Assembly (NCBI GenBank): GCA_016794505.1
Contig: JAEUJZ010000160.1
Location: 237,119-301,118 of the forward strand
Source: Myxococcales bacterium
GTDB taxonomy: Bacteria; Myxococcota_A; Polyangia; Palsa-1104; JAEUJZ01
DNA: 64,000 nt
Direction of reading: 5' to 3'
The notes below the pieces were generated by a model. The model saw only the letters and a list, made by a program, of their open reading frames with translations, ran no database searches and had not been told where the DNA came from. This document shows positions 15,674-23,779 of this stretch, one piece after another. The position numbers and the translations under genes are program-made. Position 1 is the stretch's first letter; every line of letters starts with the position of its first letter.

Positions 15674-16831
15674 TTACGATGCGTTGGGTCGGGTTCGCTT
15701 GGCAATGTCGCGACGCGCCAGCTTGACAGCATCGGCCAGCGTGGCTGCGTGGGGGATCTGGGCCGCATCGATGTTGGCGTTTACCAAGGTGCGGGCCAGC
15801 GTGCTGCCGATGCCGCACAGAAAGGCTTGCACGCCCAACAGGTGCACCGCTGCGACGATGCGCAGAAGCGCTTGGGCTCCCGAGGCATCAAAGCCAGTCA
15901 CCCCAGTCAGATCGAAGAGCAGTGCGCGCGTGCGTTGCGCGACCAAGATCGGTAGCACGCGGCTTGCGATGCCATCGGCGCGATGCGAGTCAAGCTGCCC
16001 AATCAGGGGCAGGGCCAGCATGCCGCGTTCAACTTCCAGCAGGGGCGCTGACAGCGCCATGATTTCTCGATGCTGCTCGGCAATCTGCGCCAGCGCGGAC
16101 TCTAGTTGCTTGGCAAGCAGCGACTGGCTTTCGGCGCGGGCTTCGGCTTTTTGCCGAGCGGTCTGATCGCTGTGCTGCACCAGGGCGACCAAGTCGCCCG
16201 AGACCGCGTCTCGGATGCGGCACAGATCGACGGCGTGCGTGCGCTCGCCTTGCTGGGACTGGACCCGGACTTCGGCGTCAGCGCGGCCATTGCGTTCGGT
16301 CTTCTGCAAGAGCGAAAGCGCGAGCGCGGGGTCGCAGAGCCAGGCCGGCCAGTGATCGGCGTCGGGTCCGAACGTCGTAATCGCCGCCGGGTTCGCGATC
16401 AAGATCTGGCCGTCGAAGCGCACGCAGGCGATGGCATGCACGGCGTGCAGGAAGGCCTCGGTCATGCGCAGGTGAATGGGGTCGCCTTGTCCGCGCTCAA
16501 TGGCTTGCTGCAGGAAGACCAAGCGCCCATCGTCGAGATAGAGCAAGCCATGGTACAGCCACACGGGAGTGGGCACGCCTTTGGGATAAAGGACGATGTC
16601 ATCGACGCGCGCCCGGCCCGCCAGAAGATCGCTTCGCGCCGCCGCAAGACGTGCTTGCACCGAGGGTGGAACTGGGCTGAGCGAGCGCTGATAGAGCTCT
16701 TCGGGGGAGGCCGCGTTCCACAGCGCCAGCGCCCGCGGGTTGGCCCACAGAATACGAACCTGATCCGGGTCTAGCACCCAGGTCGGGATCGAGCTGTGCA
16801 GCAAGTCCGCCAAGCGCTTGTCGAGGCTCAT
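15674..16831 (-). CDS. PAS-PAS-STAS regulator (RsbR-like)
   Basis: A 385-residue cytoplasmic protein. Two PAS-like modules occupy about residues 10-120 and 125-255 (WVLDPDQVRILWANPRAL; ACVRFDGQILIANPAAITTFG), then a coiled-coil helix (AEARAESQSLLAKQLESALAQIAEQ) and a C-terminal STAS domain containing ALLFDLTGVTGFDASGAQALL. This matches stressosome RsbR proteins and stand-alone sensors that regulate by partner binding; Ser or Thr in STAS domains can be phosphorylated, and here the key loop reads GFDASGA with Ser present. The ATG overlaps the stop of the upstream hydrolase gene (ATGA). No RsbS, RsbT or anti-sigma factor gene is nearby. Confidence 0.85.
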   Translation of the reverse strand: MSLDKRLADLLHSSIPTWVLDPDQVRILWANPRALALWNAASPEELYQRSLSPVPPSVQARLAAARSDLLAGRARVDDIVLYPKGVPTPVWLYHGLLYLDDGRLVFLQQAIERGQGDPIHLRMTEAFLHAVHAIACVRFDGQILIANPAAITTFGPDADHWPAWLCDPALALSLLQKTERNGRADAEVRVQSQQGERTHAVDLCRIRDAVSGDLVALVQHSDQTARQKAEARAESQSLLAKQLESALAQIAEQHREIMALSAPLLEVERGMLALPLIGQLDSHRADGIASRVLPILVAQRTRALLFDLTGVTGFDASGAQALLRIVAAVHLLGVQAFLCGIGSTLARTLVNANIDAAQIPHAATLADAVKLARRDIAKRTRPNAS

Positions 16832-17613
16832 TGCGTGCCTCGGTTCGGTGCTGCGTCGCTTGGATCGCTGTGAAGCAAGCGATGACACAGCCAGCCGAGC
16901 GCGCTGTTGTGGCCCAGGTCCGCGGGCAGGTATTCCAGCCTCGCCTGCTTGGGCAGCACGCGTGGATCGGCGGGATTGTGCTGCCCGATGCGGCGCATCA
17001 CGGGGTCGTCAGCGCTGGTGGGAAAGACGCGGATTTCGATGCCAGGACGCGGCGCGGGCCACTCGGTGAAGCGGCCACCCAGGACCATCGCCAGTGGCGT
17101 CCTGCGCAGGTTTGGCGGCTCGGGGTAGTACCCAAGCCCAGCCAAGGGAGCCCCCACTGCGACGATATGCAGCGGACGGCGCAGCGGCGTATCGACCGAT
17201 CCGGCCGCCTCGACTGCGATCATGCCGGCGGCAGAATGAGCAATGACCGTGACATCGCGGACGCCCACAGGCAGCCTGCGATCGACTTCGCTCAAGACCC
17301 GCGCCATCGTCCGCCCCGAGCGCTCCAGGCTCTGCCAGGGTTCCCACGAATAGACGAGGACGGCGATCTCGGGATGGTGCAGAAGCTCGATCTGGGCTGC
17401 GTTCCACTCGTGGCCATAGCCGAGAAGACCAGGGACCAGAATGAACAGGCGCTGCGTTTCGGGCGGCAGGCTACCGAGGCTGGCTTGCGATAGCTCGACG
17501 CAGGCTGGGCAGCGGCTGGCTACGGTGGCAAAGCAACCCGCGATGAGAGGCAGCGAACAGAGCACGGCGCGTCGTAGGCACTGCCAGAGGGGGACTGCGC
17601 ATGGGGTGCGCAT
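16828..17613 (-). CDS. Alpha/beta-hydrolase lipoprotein
   Basis: A 261-residue protein with a signal peptide ending in the lipobox IAGC (Cys27). The fold markers are FILVPGLLGYG, the oxyanion-strand region, and the nucleophile elbow IAHSAAGM where AHSAAG fits the G-x-S-x-G class with small-residue variation. A late acidic loop (SADDPVM) and a histidine in LGHNSALGW are candidates for the other triad members. The pattern resembles PGAP1-like or triacylglycerol lipase families, but the substrate cannot be told. The ATG at 17613 is the start consistent with the signal peptide. It is translationally coupled to the PAS-STAS regulator, an unexpected pairing. Confidence 0.8.
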   Translation of the reverse strand: MRTPCAVPLWQCLRRAVLCSLPLIAGCFATVASRCPACVELSQASLGSLPPETQRLFILVPGLLGYGHEWNAAQIELLHHPEIAVLVYSWEPWQSLERSGRTMARVLSEVDRRLPVGVRDVTVIAHSAAGMIAVEAAGSVDTPLRRPLHIVAVGAPLAGLGYYPEPPNLRRTPLAMVLGGRFTEWPAPRPGIEIRVFPTSADDPVMRRIGQHNPADPRVLPKQARLEYLPADLGHNSALGWLCHRLLHSDPSDAAPNRGTQ

Positions 17614-17662
17614 GGCCGGAGTATCGCACGGCGACGCGCGTTGAAGCGTGCAATCCTGGGGG

Positions 17663-20600
17663 CTAGTCGCTTCGCGGAGAGCGGCGAGGAATGGGCGGCT
17701 TTGCCTTGAGCACGCTCTGTACCTTGGCAACGAGCTGCTGCGGCGTAAAAGGCTTTTGAATGAACGCGTCGCTGGGCTGAATCAGCCCCTTTTGCAGGAC
17801 ACTTTCATCGGTGTATCCGCTCATGTAGATCACACGCAGATCGCTGCGTTGCAGACGCAGACGGTCCATGAGTCGCGGCCCGCTGAGTCCCGGCATGATC
17901 AGATCGGTGAGGATCAGGTTGATAGGGGCCGCATGATGCTCACTGACGGTAAGCGCTTCTTCGCCGTTGCTCGCTTCGAGCACCTGATAGCCGTAGATCG
18001 CCAGGGACAGGCGCGCGATCTTGCGCACGTACGCGTCATCTTCGACCAAAAGAATAGTCTCGTCGACCGGCTCTGCTCCCGTCGGTAGAGGGGGCGTCTG
18101 TCGATACATGGCCGGGTCCAAGAGCGCCGGCAAGAAGATCTGAAACGTCGTGCCGACACCTGGCTCGCTGTACACCCCGATATGCCCGCCTGACTGCTTG
18201 ACGATGCCATGCACCACCGACAAGCCAAGCCCGGTGCCTTCTCCGAGAGGCTTGGTCGTAAAAAACGGATCAAAGATCATGCCCTGGATATCGCGTGGGA
18301 TGCCGATGCCGGTGTCGCTGACCGACAGCCGCACATGCGGGCCTGGCTGCAGGTCGGGATAGTGGTGCAAGACGGCGGGCACGATCTCGATGTTGTGCGT
18401 CTCGATGCACAGGCGTCCACCGCTGGGCATGGCATCGCGAGCGTTTACGACCAAGTTCATGATCAGCTGATCGATCTGTCCAGGGTCCGCTTTGATGCGC
18501 CACAAATCGGGAGCTAGCACCGTGACCAGCGCGATGTCTTCGCGAATCAGGCGACGCAGGAGCTTGACGTTCTCGCTGACTGCGTGATTGATGTCGAGGC
18601 TCCGCGGCTCGATCAGCGCCTTGCGGCTCAGCGCTAAGAGCTGTCGTGTCAAGCGCGCCGCGCGCTCGCTTGCCGCTTGGATTCCGGTGAGCGCCTCGTG
18701 CTGGACCACGGCGGGAACGGGTCTGGACAGCAGCAAGTCGGAATACCCCTGGATGACGGTCAGCAGGTTATTGAAGTCGTGCGCAACGCCACCAGCCAGA
18801 CGACCCAGCGCTTCCATCTTGTGCGCTTGACGAACCTGTTCCTCTAGCTTGCCGCGGGCTGCTTGTGCGGCTTCGCGCTCGCTGAGATCAGACAGCACCA
18901 CCATCACCGCCGGGCGGCCGACATGCACAAACGCCGCGACCTCGCTGTACACCGGGATGGACTTGCCATCGATTCGCACGACGCGCAGCTCAGCACCAGG
19001 CAGCGGTCCACGGGCGGTGGCGACGTGAGCGATGTTGGCCCGCAGCAGAGCGTGAAAGTCCGGGTGAACGATGGCGAAGGCATCGCGACCGATCAGCTGG
19101 GCTTCGTCGGGTGCGCCGAGCAGACGCACGAAGGCTGAGTTGCAGAACGCAACCTTGCGTTCGTTCATCACCGCGACGGCCACCGGCAGCATGTTGATGA
19201 GTCGGCGATGGGCCTCTTCGCTATCGCGCAGAGCTTGCTCGGTTTCGGCGCGACCGTGTGCCAGTGCAACGTATCGACACAGAGTCGCGACAAAATTTCT
19301 TTCGACATCTGACAAGTGATCTTTGCGGCGCGAAGCAAAGGCCAGCGTTCCCAGCAGACGATCTCCGTCGACGAGTGCGTTGCAGACATAGACCTGCAGC
19401 CCACAGGCGCGGGCCTCCGCGGCTTGTGGCAGGTCGCTTAGCGGAATGCGTGGCACATACAGCTGGCTTCTGCGCTGCGCGCACAGGCCACACAGCCTCT
19501 CGCCAAGCTGCAAGACCTTGGGGGGCAGGCACTCTGGGCTTACCGGCAGCAGTGCGCTCTCGGCGAGATGCAGCTCGTTGCCTTTGGCGATGTAATAAAA
19601 AACGATCTCGCAGCCGAGGTGCTGCGCCGCCATGTGGAACAGCGCCGCGGTCCTCTGCGCGCTCTCGCCACCTTGTAGCAGCGTGGCCGCGGCCTCGGAA
19701 AGCAGCTGCAAGCTCAAGGTCTGGTAGCGCCGCACTTTCTCGGTCAGCTTGCGCGCCGTGTTGTCCGAGACGAAGCCATGCCACAGGATCGATCCATCTG
19801 GCAGACGACTGGGAATGGCCATGCCGTCGAGCCAGATCTCGTTGCGCGGGTTGTGTCGAATGCGGTAGTCCGTTCGCCAAACCCCAAGCGTGCGGGCCGA
19901 GCGCCACATCGACAGGCGGGCACGCGGCAAATCGTCGGGATGAATGCGCGCCAGCAATCCCGAGGCATCGGTCGCCAAGCTCTGCAGATCCAGACCGTAC
20001 AGATCGGCACCTTGCGAGCTGATAAATGGGAAGCTGGCGTGACCATCGGGGCGCAGCAAGAACGAGAACACGACACCAGGCACTGCACTCACGAGCTGCT
20101 CGAAGCGATCGCGCTCCTGCCGCAGTGCGTCTTCGTACAGCATGATTTCGTGGATGTCGGTGCAGGTGCCGATCCATTTGATGATCTCGCCCTTGGCGTT
20201 GCGCGATGGGGTCTGTCGCACGACGTGCCAGCGATACTGTCCGTCGTAACGCCGAATGCGCAGCTTGATCTCGATGCCAATGCCTTGCTCGCGCACGGCG
20301 TTCCAGTTGGAAAAGGCAGCGGCTTGATCGTCGGGGTGGATGACTTCAAGCCAGTCCCAGCCCACCAAGGTCGCGGCCGAGATGCCGCCGTATTCGATGG
20401 CGCGGGCGTTCAAAAAGTCGACTCTTCCGTCGGGAGCAGCGGTCCAAACGACCTGGGGCAGCGCATCGGCAAGCTGGTGGTATCGCTGCTCGCTTTCGCG
20501 AAGCTCGACGGCCGCGCGGACGCGCTGAGTGACGTCAAATAGGATGCCGTGCCACGCTGTGCTGCCATCCGGCTCGCGCACCGGGGCCGAGCTGATCTCA

Positions 20601-22180
20601 AGCCAGATCTCGCCGCGCTGTGGATGACGGAAGCGATACTCGCAGTGCCAGGGGGACAGATCGCGCGCCGAAACCGCGACGGACTCCGCTACGCGCGGAA
20701 GATCCTCGGGGTGAATGAAGTCTCGCGGTCGAGCCGCGAACTCTGCCAGATCCTCCCGCGAAAGTCCGAGCTGGGTTTGTAGCGTTGGGCTGGCATACGA
20801 GAACTCAGCGCGACCATCGGCGCACAGTCGATAGGTGTGCAAGATCCCCGGCGCCACGGCAGCCAGCTTTTCGACGCGGTCGCGCTGTTCACGCAGCGCG
20901 GCTTCAGTGCGCTTCAGATCGTCGATATCGATCGCCAGGCCAAGCCACTCAACCACTTCCCCTTGCTCGCTTACCGACGGGACACCGTGCAAAAGAAACC
21001 AGCGATACTCCCCCGACTGATGCGAGCGCATACGGAACTCGGTCCGATGTGGTGTGTGCGTGCGCATGGCGCCTTGAATCCCGGTACACAGCGACAGGAC
21101 ATCTGCGGGATGGATCGCCTCGGTTAGGTGTGCCAGCGTCGCGCTCGTGTGGCCGGTGTACTCGAACCACTTTCGGCTGAGAAACGTCACGGCGAACTCG
21201 GCGTTCATCGACCAGACGATTCCGGGCAGCAGCGAGGTCAGTTGTTGGAAGCGGCGCTCGCTTTGCTGCAGCGCTTCAGCGTCGCGCTTGCTCTGCGATA
21301 GATCACGCACGGCGGCCACGGCTTGCAGACGCTGGTCTGCCTGGAACGCGGCCATGCGGACTTCCGCTGGGTAGCTGCTCCCATCTTTGCGAACGTGAAT
21401 CGTCTCGAACGTGATGGTCTCGCCTTGCATCAGTCGTTCGCGCAAGCGCAGCCGCACACACAGCGAGCCAAAGCTGGGATCAAACAGGCTGGGTCGCTGG
21501 CCCAGAAGCTCCTCGGCCGAATAGCCAAGGAAGTGCGTAGCCGCAGAGTTGACTTTTTCGATGAAGCCACCGTCGCCATGCAGAAACAGCGCCTCGGTGG
21601 TGTGCTGCAGCAGGGCCGCATCAACGGGGGTCTGCGGCCCGCTTGGTGCTTCGGCGAGTCTGCGAATTCCCAGGTCAAGGAAGATGCAGTGCCAACTGGA
21701 TGGGTCTCGGGCATCGCCGGTCGCGCGCCCTTCGATCCAGAGCTTGCCGCGCGTCGGATGCAGCACGCGAAATGTGCAGCACCACGGGATCTGCTGACGC
21801 ATAGATTGCCGCAGGCTGCCGCTCAGCAGACCGCGATCGTCCGGGTGGACATGGGCAGTAAGCGTCCCCATCGCATCACGTGCCGCGCACAAGGCGGAAG
21901 GCGGCAAGCCCAGCAGGTCCGCGAGCTTTGGGCTGGCCACAGGGCAGCGCAGGCGGCCCTCTGGACTCTGCTGCAGCGTGCAGACTGCTCCGGGCAGTCC
22001 AGCCAAAAGACGCATCGCGGCAGGCGCAGCCACAAGCGGATCGTGCGAGGCTGCCATCCCATCGCTTGCGGTGTTGTCCTGTGACTGGTGAGTCGCATCG
22101 CGCGAATCACAGGAAGCGTCCGTCTGAAATTCCTGCACGTCCTTGTGCAAGCCTTGCGTCCCTGCGTCTCGGTCCGCCAA
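17663..22180 (-). CDS. Multi-PAS/GAF hybrid histidine kinase with C-terminal receiver
   Basis: A soluble hybrid kinase of up to 1505 residues without membrane segments. Reading from the N terminus: six PAS modules (about 55-825), several followed by PAC-type WxGxxxD segments, a GAF domain (about 830-985), a seventh PAS (about 995-1110), a HisKA domain with the phosphohistidine in GRLAGGVAHDFNNLL, an ATPase with N box LIMNLVVNARDAM, DTGIGIP and GLGLSVVHGIV, and a receiver (ILLVEDD, acceptor in LILTDLIMPG, KPF). The TTG at 22180 has a GGGGGGA ribosome site; the first ATG, at 22057, would remove 41 residues that are hydrophilic and unconserved, so the start is uncertain. No partner regulator is adjacent except the GGDEF protein upstream. 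Confidence 0.92.
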   Translation of the reverse strand: MADRDAGTQGLHKDVQEFQTDASCDSRDATHQSQDNTASDGMAASHDPLVAAPAAMRLLAGLPGAVCTLQQSPEGRLRCPVASPKLADLLGLPPSALCAARDAMGTLTAHVHPDDRGLLSGSLRQSMRQQIPWCCTFRVLHPTRGKLWIEGRATGDARDPSSWHCIFLDLGIRRLAEAPSGPQTPVDAALLQHTTEALFLHGDGGFIEKVNSAATHFLGYSAEELLGQRPSLFDPSFGSLCVRLRLRERLMQGETITFETIHVRKDGSSYPAEVRMAAFQADQRLQAVAAVRDLSQSKRDAEALQQSERRFQQLTSLLPGIVWSMNAEFAVTFLSRKWFEYTGHTSATLAHLTEAIHPADVLSLCTGIQGAMRTHTPHRTEFRMRSHQSGEYRWFLLHGVPSVSEQGEVVEWLGLAIDIDDLKRTEAALREQRDRVEKLAAVAPGILHTYRLCADGRAEFSYASPTLQTQLGLSREDLAEFAARPRDFIHPEDLPRVAESVAVSARDLSPWHCEYRFRHPQRGEIWLEISSAPVREPDGSTAWHGILFDVTQRVRAAVELRESEQRYHQLADALPQVVWTAAPDGRVDFLNARAIEYGGISAATLVGWDWLEVIHPDDQAAAFSNWNAVREQGIGIEIKLRIRRYDGQYRWHVVRQTPSRNAKGEIIKWIGTCTDIHEIMLYEDALRQERDRFEQLVSAVPGVVFSFLLRPDGHASFPFISSQGADLYGLDLQSLATDASGLLARIHPDDLPRARLSMWRSARTLGVWRTDYRIRHNPRNEIWLDGMAIPSRLPDGSILWHGFVSDNTARKLTEKVRRYQTLSLQLLSEAAATLLQGGESAQRTAALFHMAAQHLGCEIVFYYIAKGNELHLAESALLPVSPECLPPKVLQLGERLCGLCAQRRSQLYVPRIPLSDLPQAAEARACGLQVYVCNALVDGDRLLGTLAFASRRKDHLSDVERNFVATLCRYVALAHGRAETEQALRDSEEAHRRLINMLPVAVAVMNERKVAFCNSAFVRLLGAPDEAQLIGRDAFAIVHPDFHALLRANIAHVATARGPLPGAELRVVRIDGKSIPVYSEVAAFVHVGRPAVMVVLSDLSEREAAQAARGKLEEQVRQAHKMEALGRLAGGVAHDFNNLLTVIQGYSDLLLSRPVPAVVQHEALTGIQAASERAARLTRQLLALSRKALIEPRSLDINHAVSENVKLLRRLIREDIALVTVLAPDLWRIKADPGQIDQLIMNLVVNARDAMPSGGRLCIETHNIEIVPAVLHHYPDLQPGPHVRLSVSDTGIGIPRDIQGMIFDPFFTTKPLGEGTGLGLSVVHGIVKQSGGHIGVYSEPGVGTTFQIFLPALLDPAMYRQTPPLPTGAEPVDETILLVEDDAYVRKIARLSLAIYGYQVLEASNGEEALTVSEHHAAPINLILTDLIMPGLSGPRLMDRLRLQRSDLRVIYMSGYTDESVLQKGLIQPSDAFIQKPFTPQQLVAKVQSVLKAKPPIPRRSPRSD

Positions 22181-22282
22181 CGATTCCCCCCGCTTGCATT
22201 ATCTCCGTTTATGTCTTTAGTAGGAATCCCTTTCTTTCTCGGGCAACCGGCTGCGCGGTCTCCGTCGAGATTCGCGTCACAG

Positions 22283-23398
22283 CTAGGGAATTTCGCGTGC
22301 CTCGTTGGACGGGGGGTGGGGGGGCTCGCTGGGATCGAGGGATTCGGGTCGCTCGGCCTGGGTCGGCTCTCCCGCGACGCAGACAAGGTTGCGGCCGGCG
22401 TGCTTGGCGCGAAACAGAGCCGCATCCGCTGCGGCGATCAGGCTGGATGCCGTGTTGCCATCCGCTGGGCAGCTTGCAACGCCCACCGAGATAGTCAGGC
22501 GCCCCCCAGGGATGTCGCGCGTCGCGGGAAACGGCTCGGCTTGTACACGCAGTCGCAGGCGCTCGGCCAAGCGTCGCGCCACCCGGTGATCGGCGTTGAT
22601 GAGCAGCAGCGCGAACTCTTCCCCGCCGTAGCGCGCCACGACATCGTTTACGCGGCGGTGCTCGGCGATCAGGCGGGCCACACGGCGCAGCACTTCGTCG
22701 CCGGTCTGGTGTCCGAAGCGATTGTTGTACTGGCGGAAGTGGTCGACATCGATCATCAGCATGCCCAGCGGAATGCCGGTGCGCAGCGAGCGCTCGACCT
22801 CAAGCACCAGGTGATCTTGCAGGTAGCGATGGTTGTACAAGCCAGTCAGCCCGTCAGTCACTGCAAGCTCGGCCAAGCGGCGGTTGGCATCTTCGAGCGC
22901 TTGCGTACGCTCGCGGATACGAAGCTCCATCTGCTGCTGCAGGGCTTCCAGATCGCGACGCTTCTGCTGCAGCGAATCGAGCAGCGAGTCGTTCTGTCGT
23001 CGCAGCCGCGTCACTTGCAGGATCAGGCTGGCCATCAAGTGAAGCTGCGCGGCCTGCAGCGGCTTGTGCGCATACAGCACGATGCCGGCCCGCTGCATCG
23101 CAGCTTCGCTGGGCGGTGGGTACGACGCAGGCAACAACAAGACGCCTGCAACCTGTGGCTGACGCTGCCGCAGCGCTTCCAGCAGTGCCACGCCAGACTG
23201 CCCGCCGACCGTCTCACCGACCAGGGCCAGCGAAAGGCGGTCGCCCTGGGCCGCGATCGTACCGAGCTGTGCGAGGGCTTCGTCGCTGCTGCGCGCCATG
23301 TCCACTACGCAGAAATCTGCCGAGCAGGCCGCTAGCTGCCAGCGCAGCGACTGCAGCACCGTCTCATCGTCGTCTACGCAGAGGATATGGTCACGCAC
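22283..23398 (-). CDS. Diguanylate cyclase with degenerate N-terminal receiver domain
   Basis: About 371 residues. The C-terminal GGDEF domain is intact: DGLTGLYNHRYL, MIDVDHFRQYNNRFGH and the active-site RYGGEEFA, so cyclic di-GMP synthesis is expected. It is preceded by a long coiled coil (about residues 130-185). The N-terminal module begins HILCVDDDE like a receiver, but where the phospho-acceptor aspartate should lie it reads LALVGETVGG, so phosphorylation at the usual site is unlikely. The GTG at 23398 is chosen because it starts right before the receiver and follows AGGGTGG; ATGs at 23479 and 23473 would add an unconserved leader. It precedes the hybrid kinase on the same strand. Confidence 0.88.
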   Translation of the reverse strand: MRDHILCVDDDETVLQSLRWQLAACSADFCVVDMARSSDEALAQLGTIAAQGDRLSLALVGETVGGQSGVALLEALRQRQPQVAGVLLLPASYPPPSEAAMQRAGIVLYAHKPLQAAQLHLMASLILQVTRLRRQNDSLLDSLQQKRRDLEALQQQMELRIRERTQALEDANRRLAELAVTDGLTGLYNHRYLQDHLVLEVERSLRTGIPLGMLMIDVDHFRQYNNRFGHQTGDEVLRRVARLIAEHRRVNDVVARYGGEEFALLLINADHRVARRLAERLRLRVQAEPFPATRDIPGGRLTISVGVASCPADGNTASSLIAAADAALFRAKHAGRNLVCVAGEPTQAERPESLDPSEPPHPPSNEAREIP

Positions 23399-23779
23399 CG
23401 GCCACCCTGACGCTTCTGCTACTGAGGCAGGCCTTATAGCACATGCACTGTGATGCTTGGTTCCCCATCGCATGGCCATCACGGTACGGCCCCGATCTGA
23501 CAAGGAGGGCTGGGCGTCCTGCCCGCCCGTCGCGTCTGCGTCGCGGAGCCTTTTTGCAGCGGCCCGCCACGCGGCTCTTGACGGCGCCCGCGAATTTGTA
23601 GTTTTCTCGCCTCGTCGCTGCAGAGATGGGCTTGTCTCGGCTTGCAGTCGACGTGATGCGCGCGGCCACCGATCGGCAAGGTCATGCTGCTACAGCTCAC
23701 CAAGAAAGCGAGAGGGCAGGCGAGGGTCAGCCTGCCAATCCTCCCCCGCGAATGCCACGAGCCCCGCGGAGCCGATGAC
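23399..23779. other. Intergenic region between divergent GGDEF and radical SAM genes
   Basis: About 380 bases without a convincing gene. The leaders of both divergent genes must lie here. In-frame upstream starts exist for each neighbour (ATG 23684 for the radical SAM gene, ATG 23479 for the GGDEF gene), so the true gap may be shorter. No strong promoter or hairpin with a T tract is apparent. Confidence 0.5.

Noticed and set aside
14694..16166. Plus-strand open frame of 490 codons
   Set aside because: Overlaps exonuclease III in another frame and runs antisense to the PAS-STAS gene; composition is shadow-like.
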